A stretch of DNA of 64,000 nt from Peribacillus simplex (GTDB lineage Bacteria > Bacillota > Bacilli > Bacillales > DSM-1321). Position 1 is the first letter of the stretch. Each line of letters opens with the position of its first letter. The notes under the pieces were generated by a model. It was given only the letters and a program-made list of their open reading frames with translations. It made no database searches and was not told where the DNA came from. The position numbers and the translations under genes were made by a program. This document shows, piece by piece, positions 25,440 through 33,850 of the stretch. Location: positions 834,001 through 898,000 of the forward strand of contig NZ_CP126106.1 of the NCBI RefSeq assembly GCF_030123325.1, read 5' to 3'.

Positions 25440-25676
25440 TTAAGACCAGCTTTCAATCAAGTTTTCGAGCTGGCGTTGGTCGCTTACTTTACTTTGGCAG
25501 AGGCAACAATGGCCACTATATTACCGAAGGCACCACATTTCATCCAGGATCTTGATATAGGAATCGTCGCCATTACCTTTAACCTTATCGTCATGCTGGC
25601 TGTCAGTGCTTTTACAAGAAAAGACCAACAAGCGATTCAGGAAGAAGAGCCGGTTAAACGAATCATCACTTCTTGA
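25440..25676 (+). pseudogene. C-terminal remnant of a sodium:solute symporter
   Basis: About 70 codons remain (from FELALVAYFTLAEATMATIL through PHFIQDLDIGIVAITFNLIV to a polar tail KDQQAIQEEEPVKRIITS). They look like the last helices and tail of a solute:sodium symporter or related carrier. There is no start codon with a ribosome site, and the upstream coding part is gone. Together with the leftward activator remnant it marks a deletion that removed both 5' ends of a divergent pair. Confidence 0.65.
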
Positions 25677-25750
25677 TCATAGGAAGAGCGGTCTATTAGA
25701 AACAGTCCTATTCGCCTTATCTTCTATGACTATCGATAAAGAACCATTCA

Positions 25751-25782
25751 AAAAAGGATAGCCTTTAAAGCTATCCTTTTTG
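25751..25782. terminator. Bidirectional-type terminator
   Basis: AAAAAGGATAGC / GCTATCCTTTTT perfect 12-bp stem with a 7-base loop. Confidence 0.88.
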
Positions 25783-25865
25783 TAGTTTTCAACCATGAAT
25801 TTGCATAATTGATACGTAACTAAAAGAAATGTGTTAAGTTGAACTAAAATGATTTGGAGGCAGTG

Positions 25866-26561
25866 ATGAAATACGAGATTATCTTATTTGATGTTGATGA
25901 TACATTGCTAGACTTTGGAATATCGGAAAAAAAAGCACTGCATGAAGTCTTCTTGGAGTTCGGTTTGCCCACAGGGGCGGAGGATTATGCGGGATGCTAC
26001 CAAGAAATCAGTCAGGTATTATGGAGGGATTTGGAACAGGGACTTATTGATTTAACAAATCTGGGAGTGGAAAGGTTCAAGCGATTGTTCCTGAAGCATG
26101 GGCTTGATATCGATGCGGAATCGTTCAGCCGTGCGTACCTTGGACATTTGGGAAAGGAAATACATCTTCTGCCCGGGGCTTTAGAGGTTTGCGAGAAGCT
26201 TGGAGGATGCCGGCTGGCTATTATAACAAATGGCTTCACGACAGTGCAGACAGCAAGAATCGGGGGATCACCACTTTGCAATACCTTTGAGACTTTGATA
26301 ATTTCCCAAGAGGCTGGGTTTCAGAAGCCTGATAAAGGGATTTTTGATTATGCATGTTCCAAGTTAAAGGTCACGGATAAATCGAAAGCGTTGATGGTGG
26401 GTGACTCCTTGACATCAGATATACAGGGTGGTTTGAATTATGGAATGGATACATGCTGGTACAATCCCCATCAAAAGGATAATAATCTGGGAATCAAGCC
26501 CACCTATGAAATCCGGGCGCTCACTGATCTTTTGGAGATTGTAGGAAGCAAGGAAGTATAG
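25866..26561 (+). CDS. yfnB: HAD-superfamily hydrolase (YjjG/YfnB-like nucleotidase)
   Basis: A 231-residue cytosolic phosphatase. HAD motif I is FDVDDTLLDF with nucleophile Asp9 and acid/base Asp11. Motif II is the TNG in LAIITNGFTTVQ, motif III the lysine of FQKPDKGIF, and motif IV MVGDSLTSDI. The length and the GFTTVQ and QKPDKGIFDYA segments fit the YjjG/YfnB group, which in E. coli dephosphorylates non-canonical pyrimidine nucleotides. I use ATG 25866, five bases after GGAGG, rather than the TTG at 25854 that precedes the site. A shared terminator separates it from the convergent transporter gene. Confidence 0.9.
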   Translation: MKYEIILFDVDDTLLDFGISEKKALHEVFLEFGLPTGAEDYAGCYQEISQVLWRDLEQGLIDLTNLGVERFKRLFLKHGLDIDAESFSRAYLGHLGKEIHLLPGALEVCEKLGGCRLAIITNGFTTVQTARIGGSPLCNTFETLIISQEAGFQKPDKGIFDYACSKLKVTDKSKALMVGDSLTSDIQGGLNYGMDTCWYNPHQKDNNLGIKPTYEIRALTDLLEIVGSKEV

Positions 26562-26576
26562 TGAGGTATATAAAAA

Positions 26577-26620
26577 AACAGAAGCAGCTCGTCCGAGTGA
26601 TAGGACGTGCAGCCTCTGTT
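26577..26620. terminator. Shared terminator of convergent genes
   Basis: ACAGA-GC-GC-CGTCC pairs with GGACG-GC-GC-TCTGT with a few internal mismatches. On the minus strand it is followed by a T run (the A run at 26571-26578). Confidence 0.75.
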
Positions 26621-26643
26621 ATTAATCATGCCAGAGATTTTAT

Positions 26644-27942
26644 TCAGTTCAAATCCAGCTCATGTGGCTTGATTGTTTGATCCTTTTCAATCTTTCTGCT
26701 GAAATGCGGTGATAATATACAAAGCACCAGGGAAATTGCAAGACCTGCCATCATGAATCCGCCAAATACCAAAGGGGATGGGCCATATGATTCCGCCATG
26801 CCAGTCCAGATGAGCGGACCGAAACCTGCTATGGCTGCCGCGACCTGATAACCGACAGATAATCCAGTATAACGGACCTTGGCTGGAAAGAGCTCCGAGA
26901 ATAATGTCCCTTGTGTAGAAAAAATGGCACCCCAGATGACGCCGAGTACAACTGCCTGCATAATGTAGAACCAGCCGACCCCACGCCCAATCATTGTGAA
27001 ATATGGGATGGCTAAGATGAAAAGGAGAATCAGGCCTCCAAAATAAATGATTTTTCGATCGATGAAATCTGAAATGTAACCAATGACAGGAATGGTAATT
27101 AGCATTGTAGCGCAGCCAATCGTTAAACCGGTAAGGGCTGAATCTTGGGAATAACCAAAATACAGTGTAGTGAAGACCAGAACATAGGACATGATGAATA
27201 CATTGAAGAACCCGTCCCCAATTTTCAGTCCGATCACTTGCAGCACACTTCTCCAATCGTGTTTTAACGTTTCGATAATGGGAACTTTCGCAAGATCACC
27301 GCTATCTTTCTGCTGCTTGAATTCCGGCGTTTCTTCAATGCCACTCCTTACCCAGATTGCCAATGCGATCAGTACACCGCTTAAAAGGAATGGTATCCGC
27401 CAACCCCAAGCTAAAAATTGGGCATCGGTTGTCAAGGAACTGATAAGAGTTAGGCTGAACGAACCGGCAACCAAACCAATGGGTACCCCTAGTTGGGGAA
27501 TGGATCCATATAAACCACGGACACCCTTTGGAGCAGACTCCGTTGCCAATAGGATGGCTCCGCCCCATTCACCTCCCAAGGAAATTCCTTGAATCAACCT
27601 CAGCACCACCAAGATGGCGGGGGCGGCCAATCCAACCTGGGCATATGTGGGCAGAACACCGATAAGCATTGAACTCCCTCCCATCCCAATAAGGGTGAAC
27701 ATGAGTGCTGCCTTCCGTCCGATGCGATCACCCATATGGCCGAATAGGATACTTCCGATTGGACGGGCAGCGTAACCAGCCCCGAAAGTGACAAAGGCGA
27801 GAAGAAGTGAAATCGCAGGATCATGATTGGGAAAGAATAGAGTTGTAAAAACTAGGCCTGTTGCTGTCCCGTATAAATAGAAATCATACCACTCAATAAC
27901 GGAACCAGCTAAACTAGCGAAAAGAACTCGACTTTTTTTCAT
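26644..27942 (-). CDS. MFS transporter, metabolite:H+ symporter (MHS) family
   Basis: A 432-residue, 12-helix carrier of the MHS branch (ShiA/ProP/citrate-type carriers), which imports organic acids or osmolytes with protons. Typical MHS marks are SVIEWYDFYLYGTATGLVF near the start, GHMGDRIGRKAALMFTLIG (loop 2-3), LRLIQGISLGGEWGGAILLATE and RSGIEETPEF after helix 6. The substrate cannot be set from sequence. AAAGGAGC lies before the ATG. The gene stands alone. The 450-base gap upstream to 28392 holds its promoter region but no other gene that I can support. Confidence 0.9.
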   Translation of the reverse strand: MKKSRVLFASLAGSVIEWYDFYLYGTATGLVFTTLFFPNHDPAISLLLAFVTFGAGYAARPIGSILFGHMGDRIGRKAALMFTLIGMGGSSMLIGVLPTYAQVGLAAPAILVVLRLIQGISLGGEWGGAILLATESAPKGVRGLYGSIPQLGVPIGLVAGSFSLTLISSLTTDAQFLAWGWRIPFLLSGVLIALAIWVRSGIEETPEFKQQKDSGDLAKVPIIETLKHDWRSVLQVIGLKIGDGFFNVFIMSYVLVFTTLYFGYSQDSALTGLTIGCATMLITIPVIGYISDFIDRKIIYFGGLILLFILAIPYFTMIGRGVGWFYIMQAVVLGVIWGAIFSTQGTLFSELFPAKVRYTGLSVGYQVAAAIAGFGPLIWTGMAESYGPSPLVFGGFMMAGLAISLVLCILSPHFSRKIEKDQTIKPHELDLN

Positions 27943-28392
27943 GGAAATGCTCCTTTAATGCGTAGTATTTCATCAAAATTGTTTACAGCAATAAATAAAG
28001 CTGAAATGAACAAAAATGATGCTTTAGGAATATAAGTAAAAAACTGGATTATTTAGATTATTTTAGAGGGCTTATCCATACTGGTCAATATATTTCTGAT
28101 TTTTCTGAAAAAATGAAGCGAATAACTTAGCTTTCATCACCTGTATTGGCATATAATTCATTCTAAAGTAATGGGAATAAGGATTTGATCTTACCGGGTA
28201 AAATGAAAAAGTTTTAACTAAGGGGGAGAAGTAAACTCGAAACATTTAGAATTTTTTGTGTATAGAAGAGTGGCAAATTGGAAATCATGTGGATAAGGAA
28301 ATGAAAAAGAAGAAAGGATAAGATTTCAAGAAATAATAATAATATCCAAGTTATTTAGTATAATAGAAAAAAGGTTAAGGAGTTGGTTTCGT

Positions 28393-28572
28393 ATGGAGAA
28401 GCAATTGCCAGGAACATCGCTTGAACCTGAAGAGATGGCTGAAATGGTTTTAAAAAAGGCCCTTAGTGATTATCGGAAAGCACAAATCGAAAAAGAAATC
28501 GATGACTCATTAAGAAATCGAGATAAGGAAGAGTTCCTTCGTTTAACTGAAATATTGAAGGGCATTTCATGA
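28393..28572 (+). CDS. Small IDEAL-domain protein
   Basis: A 59-residue protein with AAGGAG before the ATG and a TATAAT near 28357 as possible -10 box. The second half (KEIDDSLRNRDKEEFLRLTEIL) matches the IDEAL motif found in small Bacillus proteins, where it often modulates a partner protein or follows another domain. The first part is acidic and helical. No membrane segment. Function unknown. Confidence 0.75.
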   Translation: MEKQLPGTSLEPEEMAEMVLKKALSDYRKAQIEKEIDDSLRNRDKEEFLRLTEILKGIS

Positions 28573-28721
28573 AATTTCATACACTGTGAAAAAGACAAGT
28601 AGTAATGATATTGAAAGTGCACCTAAAAGCCAGCATGGCTTGATAATTTAAATAAGATGAAGATGAAGCTTTATATAACTGGAACATTCTAATTAAATAG
28701 CAATCTATAGGATTATAATAT

Positions 28722-28750
28722 TTTACATTGTAAGCGCTTTCTTGTATAAT
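28722..28750 (+). promoter_or_regulatory. Sigma-A promoter with overlapping cre site
   Basis: TTTACA (28722-28727), 17 bases, TATAAT (28745-28750). The spacer holds TGTAAGCGCTTTCT (28729-28742), which matches every position of the CcpA consensus TGWAARCGYTWNCW. A cre site between the -35 and -10 boxes predicts repression by CcpA when a preferred sugar is present. It drives the micro-ORF at 28863. Confidence 0.85.
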
Positions 28751-28862
28751 TAAATAAAGAAAACTATGGAGAGTAGATGTAAGTGGTCTAATGCGGGATA
28801 CACAGGTATTAGTGACTGAAATGTTCATGCACCGGGATAATGACTAAAAGGGGGAAAAGAAT

Positions 28863-28991
28863 ATGAAAAAGGATGGAGTGTCGTTGATTGAATTTGTTCA
28901 GGAGGATCGATTTGAACTAAGCTCCTACATTACTTCTTTATTTAACAAACTAAATGACTATGTTCCCAAAAGTCTTAAAGATAAAAGGTGA
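28863..28991 (+). CDS. Catabolite-controlled micro-protein, 42 residues
   Basis: MKKDGVSLIEFVQEDRFELS begins a 42-residue soluble, helical protein that matches no family I know. Evidence that it is real: AAAGGGGGAAAAG precedes the ATG, a well-formed promoter lies 110 bases upstream, and a terminator follows 13 bases after the stop. The cre box implies expression under sugar-poor conditions. The transcript (about 290 bases) could also act as RNA, but the ribosome site favours a protein. Confidence 0.72.
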   Translation: MKKDGVSLIEFVQEDRFELSSYITSLFNKLNDYVPKSLKDKR

Positions 28992-29003
28992 ATGACAATA
29001 AAA

Positions 29004-29048
29004 AATGGGTCAGGAAGATCTGCATGACTTCCTGATTCATTTTTTATT
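29004..29048 (+). terminator. Terminator of the micro-protein unit
   Basis: TCAGGAAG / CTTCCTGA stem extended by AATG-G and T-CATT, then TTTTTTATTTT. Confidence 0.88.
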
Positions 29049-29098
29049 TTGTTTTTGGGATTTAGAGTTCTGAGGCACTCAAGTCAAAGGTGTAATAA

Positions 29099-29128
29099 TT
29101 GACAATGAGAATCGTTATCGACTAAAAT
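29099..29128 (+). promoter_or_regulatory. Promoter of hmoA with Fur box
   Basis: TTGACA (29099-29104) and TAAAAT (29123-29128) are 18 bases apart. GACAATGAGAATCGTTATC (29101-29119) matches the 19-bp Fur box at 16 positions, so iron repression is predicted. Confidence 0.85.
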
Positions 29129-29164
29129 GATTCATTATTAGTATATCGATTGGAGTTGTTCATA

Positions 29165-29485
29165 TTGTTCGTTCAGATGAGAAAAATGGTTGTAAAAGAA
29201 GGAAATGCAGAACAAGTAGTAAAACGGTTCAGCGGGGAAGGGATCATTGAAAAGCAGGAGGGGTTCATCGATTTAAGTGTGATGGTGAAAAAAGTGCGAC
29301 GCGGCGATAAAGAGGTCATCATTATGATCAATTGGGAGTCGGAGGCGCATTGGAAGCAGTGGGAAAAGAGTGAAGCCCATATCGCAGGACATAAAGCAAA
29401 CCTTGGGAAACCAAAGCCTGAATATATCGTCAGTTCGGAAGGATCATTATATGAAGTGAAGGCTATTAAAAAGGCAGAGAAATAA
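29165..29485 (+). CDS. hmoA: Heme-degrading monooxygenase HmoA
   Basis: A 106-residue member of the dimeric alpha/beta-barrel (antibiotic biosynthesis monooxygenase/IsdG-like) family. FVQMRKMVVKEGNAEQVVKR at the start, IEKQEGFIDLSVM in the middle and WESEAHWKQWEKSEAHIAGH are close to B. subtilis HmoA (YetG), which opens heme and frees iron. I choose TTG 29165 (start of LFVQMRKM), ten bases after GGAG; TTG 29150 precedes the site. The Fur-boxed promoter supports an iron-acquisition role. The terminator is AAAAAGGC...GCCTTTTTTT (29468-29502). Confidence 0.88.
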   Translation: MFVQMRKMVVKEGNAEQVVKRFSGEGIIEKQEGFIDLSVMVKKVRRGDKEVIIMINWESEAHWKQWEKSEAHIAGHKANLGKPKPEYIVSSEGSLYEVKAIKKAEK

Positions 29486-29502
29486 CGGACTGGCCTTTTT
29501 TT
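29468..29502 (+). terminator. Terminator of hmoA
   Basis: AAAAAGGC / GCCTTTTT stem with a long loop that includes the stop codon, followed by T residues. Confidence 0.7.
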
Positions 29503-29623
29503 ACACTCTGTACATCAGAAAAGTTAAGTTACTGGGCGGAATATCCCATTTCCAACTATCGCGTCGCATAGGGATGCGGAATGGGTGCCGTTCACATACA
29601 ATAGTTTACCTTCACTAAAATTC

Positions 29624-29650
29624 AGGCTCCCATTATGGGTGCCTCTTTTT
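29624..29650 (+). terminator. Second terminator downstream of hmoA
   Basis: AGGC-T-CCCA / TGGG-T-GCCT around loop TTA, then CTTTTT. No gene is recognised between it and hmoA, so it may back up the first one. Confidence 0.75.
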
Positions 29651-30070
29651 GTTGATGGGATCATCTCAAAATAGGTTTATGATATTCCTATTCTGTTGAT
29701 ATAGTAAAATATTTTTTTAGAATGGTGTCTGGTGTCTTTGATGGAAAAGTGAAGAGTGGGAGAGAGGAGGTCGTTTAGTATGTTAATATTTATGAACTAA
29801 TAAGGGGTTTAGTTCTTAGGGTGGCTAGGATTCCTAAGATAAAATCAATTAAGTTTAGAAATATTAATATTTAAAAATACCATTAAGATGTCTTTAAAGT
29901 AGTGGTTAGTTTATCTGAAACTAAGACTGGTCCCAGATGGGATTTAGATTACGACGAAGAAGCAAACTCCCTGGAAATGCTTTTAATTAAATATTCAAGC
30001 ACATTTCCATATCCATCAATGTTTTGAAATGTGGAGAAGATAGAATATTAAAAAAAATCCAAAAAAAGTG
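29651..30070. other. Long leader region before the inositol operon
   Basis: No intact gene. One open stretch at about 29901-30028 (+; VVSLSETKTGPRWDLDYDEE) has no start or ribosome site and no family I can name; it may be a gene relic. The rest is AT-rich. Confidence 0.4.
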
Positions 30071-30099
30071 TTTACAGGGAAAAAATTTCATTGTAGTAT
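30071..30099 (+). promoter_or_regulatory. Candidate upstream promoter of the iol operon
   Basis: TTTACA (30071-30076), 17 bases, TAGTAT (30094-30099). The first palindromic operator begins 16 bases further on, where a bound repressor would block the start region. Confidence 0.5.
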
Positions 30100-30114
30100 T
30101 TCCTTATAAAGTAA

Positions 30115-30130
30115 ATGAAATCGATTTCAT
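30115..30130. promoter_or_regulatory. LacI-type operator O1 before iolA
   Basis: Perfect 16-bp palindrome ATGAAATCGATTTCAT, first of three identical copies in 285 bases. The central CG and the TGAAA arms are typical of LacI-family sites. Confidence 0.8.
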
Positions 30131-30270
30131 CCATGGTCGCGATTATGGTCAAGCTTTAATCAGAACTGGAAGTGGGATAGGCATGAACTAGTTCAAGTTT
30201 AAGGATGATTAGATATTATTGCGCCGGGATAGGTGTTCAAATTTTTCTTCAGGGGGAACTCTTAAAAGAA

Positions 30271-30286
30271 ATGAAATCGATTTCAT
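30271..30286. promoter_or_regulatory. LacI-type operator O2 before iolA
   Basis: Second exact copy of ATGAAATCGATTTCAT, 156 bases after O1 centre to centre. Confidence 0.8.
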
Positions 30287-30374
30287 TACCAGATTAACAG
30301 GCTTTGATATTTGGATTGAGCTAGAAATCCAATTGATTGATCCTAGAAAGAAACATGGATGGATTTTTTCTATA

Positions 30375-30400
30375 GTCAAATGAAATCGATTTCATTTGAC
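30375..30400. promoter_or_regulatory. LacI-type operator O3 before iolA, 26-bp palindrome
   Basis: Third copy of the 16-bp site (30380-30395), here extended to a perfect 26-bp palindrome starting GTCAAATGAAATC. It is 109 bases after O2 and 59 bases before the iolA start. TATACT at 30410-30415 could be a -10 box whose -35 region would lie inside this operator. Confidence 0.85.
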
Positions 30401-30458
30401 GACGATACTTATACTGGCTTGAGATCAACAAAACACTTTATTTTAGGGAGGAAAAAAC

Positions 30459-31928
30459 ATGTCTTCAGTAACACATGAGGTGAAAAAATTAAAAAACTAT
30501 ATAAATGGTAAGTGGATTGAGTCCACTTCAAAGGAAACGGAAATTGTGTTCAACCCTGCAACTGGTGAGGCGATTGCCGAGGTGCCACTTTCAACTAGGG
30601 AAGATGTGGATCGTGCGGTTCAAGTGGCGGATGAGGCATTTAAAAAGTGGTCGCAGGTTGCTGTCCCGAAACGGGCTCGAATATTGTTCAAATATCAGCA
30701 GCTCCTTGTGGAAAATTGGGAAGAACTTGCTAAACTGGTCACTATCGAAAATGGTAAAAGCCTATCGGAATCTATTGGTGAAGTACAGCGGGGCATCGAG
30801 TGTGTCGAGTTTGCGGCGGGTGCACCTACACTGATGATGGGCAAGCAGCTTCCGGATATCGCGACAAACATTGAATCGGGCATGTACCGTTACCCAATCG
30901 GTGTAATCGGCGGCATCACCCCATTTAACTTTCCGATGATGGTCCCTTGCTGGATGTTCCCGCTTGCGATCGCATGTGGCAATACATTCGTGTTAAAGCC
31001 ATCTGAACGTACACCATTGCTTGCAGCACGCATTGTTGAACTATTTGAGGAAGCAGGTCTTCCTAAAGGAGTACTGAACATTGTTAATGGAGCACATGAT
31101 GTGGTTAATGGGCTTCTGGACCATAAAGATGTGAAAGCTATCTCCTTCGTCGGTTCACAGCCAGTTGCAGAATATGTGTATAAAACAGGCACGGCTAACT
31201 TGAAGCGCGTCCAGGCTCTTGCGGGAGCGAAGAATCACTCGATTGTCTTGAAAGATGCAAATCTTGATATGACAGCCAAGGAAATAACAAGTGCGGCTTT
31301 TGGGTCTGCCGGTGAGCGTTGCATGGCCGCTGCGGTTGTTGTCGTAGAAGAAAGTGTAGCGGACGAGCTAGTTGGAAAATTGAAACAGGCAGCAGATGCC
31401 ATTACGATCGGTAATGGTCTGGATGACGGTGTTTTTCTTGGTCCGGTGATCCGGGAAGGAGCTAAAAAGAGGACCATCGATTACATCGAATCAGGTATAG
31501 CTCAAGGTGCGACACTTGTACGTGATGGCCGTAAAGATGAGGCAGCAAGCGGCAATGGATATTACCTAGGGGCTACGATTTTTGATCATGTTACACAGGA
31601 AATGAAAATCTGGCAAGATGAAATTTTTGCACCAGTGCTCTCCGTTGTCCGTGCCAAAGATTTAACGGAAGCCGTTGAGATTGCCAATGCTTCACCACTG
31701 GCTAACGGGGCTTGCCTTTATACGGACAGTGCTGCTGATGTACGCCAGTTCCGTGAAACGATACATGCCGGGATGTTGGGCATTAACGTGGGGGTTCCTG
31801 CGCCTATGGCATTCTTCCCATTCTCTGGATATAAAGATTCATTCTATGGTGATCTTCATGCAAATGGAACCGACGGTGTGGAGTTCTATACACGTAAAAA
31901 AATGGTGACTGCACGCTACGTGAAATAA
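30459..31928 (+). CDS. iolA: Methylmalonate-semialdehyde dehydrogenase
   Basis: A 489-residue CoA-acylating aldehyde dehydrogenase. It converts malonate semialdehyde (last inositol intermediate) to acetyl-CoA, and also methylmalonate semialdehyde to propionyl-CoA. NAD-site motifs are ITPFNFPMMVP with Asn157, and the catalytic Cys288 lies in GSAGERCMAAA. Length (487 in B. subtilis) and the first position in the operon agree with IolA. AGGGAGG precedes the ATG. Three LacI-type operators lie upstream. Confidence 0.96.
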   Translation: MSSVTHEVKKLKNYINGKWIESTSKETEIVFNPATGEAIAEVPLSTREDVDRAVQVADEAFKKWSQVAVPKRARILFKYQQLLVENWEELAKLVTIENGKSLSESIGEVQRGIECVEFAAGAPTLMMGKQLPDIATNIESGMYRYPIGVIGGITPFNFPMMVPCWMFPLAIACGNTFVLKPSERTPLLAARIVELFEEAGLPKGVLNIVNGAHDVVNGLLDHKDVKAISFVGSQPVAEYVYKTGTANLKRVQALAGAKNHSIVLKDANLDMTAKEITSAAFGSAGERCMAAAVVVVEESVADELVGKLKQAADAITIGNGLDDGVFLGPVIREGAKKRTIDYIESGIAQGATLVRDGRKDEAASGNGYYLGATIFDHVTQEMKIWQDEIFAPVLSVVRAKDLTEAVEIANASPLANGACLYTDSAADVRQFRETIHAGMLGINVGVPAPMAFFPFSGYKDSFYGDLHANGTDGVEFYTRKKMVTARYVK

Positions 31929-32002
31929 GTGAAACGAAAAAGACTTTGCAAGATGGCCCGTTTGGATACGGGCCGGATTTTTTGAAAACCAAGGAGGTAC
32001 AT

Positions 32003-32818
32003 ATGAGTAAACTGCTTCAAAAACCGGTAAAAAAAGAGGTCGCTGAAGGTGTTACAGTCGTTCAAGCAGTAACGAAAGGAAATTCTCCTTTAGAATTTGT
32101 TGAATTCAAAATAGTGGAGTTGGTTCCTGATGCTGAATATTCGGAATCGTTAAATAAAACAGAATGCTGCATTGTTGCTCTTACGGGAAAAATCAATGTG
32201 GCTGTAGGCGAAAATGTATACCGTGATTTAGGCACACGCGATAGTGTATTTGATAAAGTGCCAACTGATAGCATTTACGTGTCAAATGATAGAGGCTTTA
32301 AAATGGAAGCGATAACCAAGGCCAGAGTGGCGCTGTGTTATTCGCCTTCTGATAAGCAACTTCCGACTAAATGGATTAAAGCGGGGGATATTGACGTGGA
32401 ACATAGGGGCATTTTGAGCAATAAGCGGATGGTGCATAATATATTACCGGATTCAGCTCCGTATGCGAATAGCCTTCTGGTGGTTGAAGTATACACAGAA
32501 AGCGGAAACTGGTCGAGCTATCCTCCGCATAAACATGATCAGGATAACTTACCAAATGAGTCGTTATTGGAAGAGTCCTATTATCATGAAATGAACCCGC
32601 CTCAAGGATTCGTTTTTCAGCGAGTATATACAGATGACCGTTCGATTGATGAGACCATGTCGGTTGAAAACGGCGATGTCGTACTTGTACCCGCCGGTTA
32701 TCATCCGGTAGGCGTACCTGATGGTTATGAATCCTATTATTTGAATGTTATGGCCGGTCCGACAAGGACATGGAAATTTTTCAATGATCCCGATCACGAG
32801 TGGATCCTGAATCGTTAA
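32003..32818 (+). CDS. iolB: 5-deoxy-glucuronate isomerase
   Basis: A 271-residue cupin-like enzyme that turns 5-deoxy-glucuronate into 5-dehydro-2-deoxy-D-gluconate. The metal-site region is SYPPHKHDQDNLPNESLLEE (about 174-193), with YYHEMNPPQGFVFQRVYTDD after it. The ATG at 32003 follows AAGGAGG and gives the same length as B. subtilis IolB; the longer frame from 31946 is not used. 74 bases after iolA. Confidence 0.96.
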   Translation: MSKLLQKPVKKEVAEGVTVVQAVTKGNSPLEFVEFKIVELVPDAEYSESLNKTECCIVALTGKINVAVGENVYRDLGTRDSVFDKVPTDSIYVSNDRGFKMEAITKARVALCYSPSDKQLPTKWIKAGDIDVEHRGILSNKRMVHNILPDSAPYANSLLVVEVYTESGNWSSYPPHKHDQDNLPNESLLEESYYHEMNPPQGFVFQRVYTDDRSIDETMSVENGDVVLVPAGYHPVGVPDGYESYYLNVMAGPTRTWKFFNDPDHEWILNR

Positions 32819-32840
32819 AGGAAAAGGAGCTGTTAACCGG

Positions 32841-33818
32841 ATGAACTATACTTTTAATATCGATAGGGAAATTGACTTGATTGCCATAGGCCGTGCCTGC
32901 ATCGACTTGAATGCCAATGAATATAACCGTCCGATGGAAGATACCATGACATTCACAAAATACGTGGGCGGTTCACCTGCCAATGTTGCCATCGGAAGTG
33001 CAAAATTAGGCTTGAAAGTCGGATTCATCGGTAAGCTTGCAGATGATCAGCACGGCCGTTTCATCGAGAGTTATATGCGTGAGGCAGGTGTTGATACATC
33101 GAATATGGTAATCGATCAAGAAGGGCATAAAACGGGACTGGCCTTCACGGAAATTAAAAGTCCTGAAGAATGCAGTATCCTGATGTATCGGGATGATGTA
33201 GCCGACCTTCATTTAGCACCTTCGGAAGTGCATGAAGAATATATCAAAAAATCAAAGATTTTATTGGTTTCAGGAACTGCTTTAGCAAAAAGCCCATCAC
33301 GTGAGGCGGTTTTAAAAGCCGTCAGCCTTGCAAAAAGAAATGATGTAAAAGTCATATTTGAATTGGATTACCGTCCATATACATGGAATTCCATTGAAGA
33401 AACCTCCGTTTACTATTCGTTAGTCGCAGAACAATCAGACATTTTGATTGGCACTCGTGATGAATATGATGTAATGGAAAATATCGAAAAAGGTACGAAT
33501 GAAAGGACCGTCCGTTACTTGTTTGAACATTCCGCAGACCTGGTCGTCATCAAACATGGCGTCGAGGGTTCATATGCCTATGCCAAATCAGGAGAAGTAT
33601 TTAAAGCGAAATCCTATAAAACGAAAGTATTGAAAACATTCGGCGCAGGGGATTCATATGCTTCAGCTTTCTTATATGCGTTAGTGCGCGGCAAAGGGAT
33701 TGAAAGCGCTTTGAAGTTTGGCAGTGCTTCCGCTTCCATAGTTGTAAGCAAGCACAGTTCATCTGAGGCGATGCCTGTTGCAGAAGAAATCGAGGATTTA
33801 ATTGCCGAACGCGTGTAA
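32841..33818 (+). CDS. iolC: 5-dehydro-2-deoxygluconokinase
   Basis: A 325-residue PfkB/ribokinase-family kinase that phosphorylates 5-dehydro-2-deoxy-D-gluconate with ATP. The first PfkB signature is YVGGSPANVAIGSAKLGLKV (about 41-60). The second is KTFGAGDSYASAFLYALVRG (about 264-283), with the catalytic Asp in GAGD. The size equals that of B. subtilis IolC. AAAGGAG lies before the ATG, 22 bases after iolB. Confidence 0.96.
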   Translation: MNYTFNIDREIDLIAIGRACIDLNANEYNRPMEDTMTFTKYVGGSPANVAIGSAKLGLKVGFIGKLADDQHGRFIESYMREAGVDTSNMVIDQEGHKTGLAFTEIKSPEECSILMYRDDVADLHLAPSEVHEEYIKKSKILLVSGTALAKSPSREAVLKAVSLAKRNDVKVIFELDYRPYTWNSIEETSVYYSLVAEQSDILIGTRDEYDVMENIEKGTNERTVRYLFEHSADLVVIKHGVEGSYAYAKSGEVFKAKSYKTKVLKTFGAGDSYASAFLYALVRGKGIESALKFGSASASIVVSKHSSSEAMPVAEEIEDLIAERV

Positions 33819-33850
33819 GGAATTTATCTACATAGAGGGGTGAACAGAAG

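Noticed and set aside
26687..27256. 189-codon minus-strand ORF overlapping the MHS transporter
   Set aside because: It is a frame shadow of the transporter, with cysteine/histidine/tryptophan-rich sequence typical of a wrong frame.
30115..30400. The three ATGAAATCGATTTCAT sites as CcpA cre sites
   Set aside because: cre needs a purine-CG-pyrimidine centre (RCGY); here it is TCGA, so another LacI-family protein fits better.
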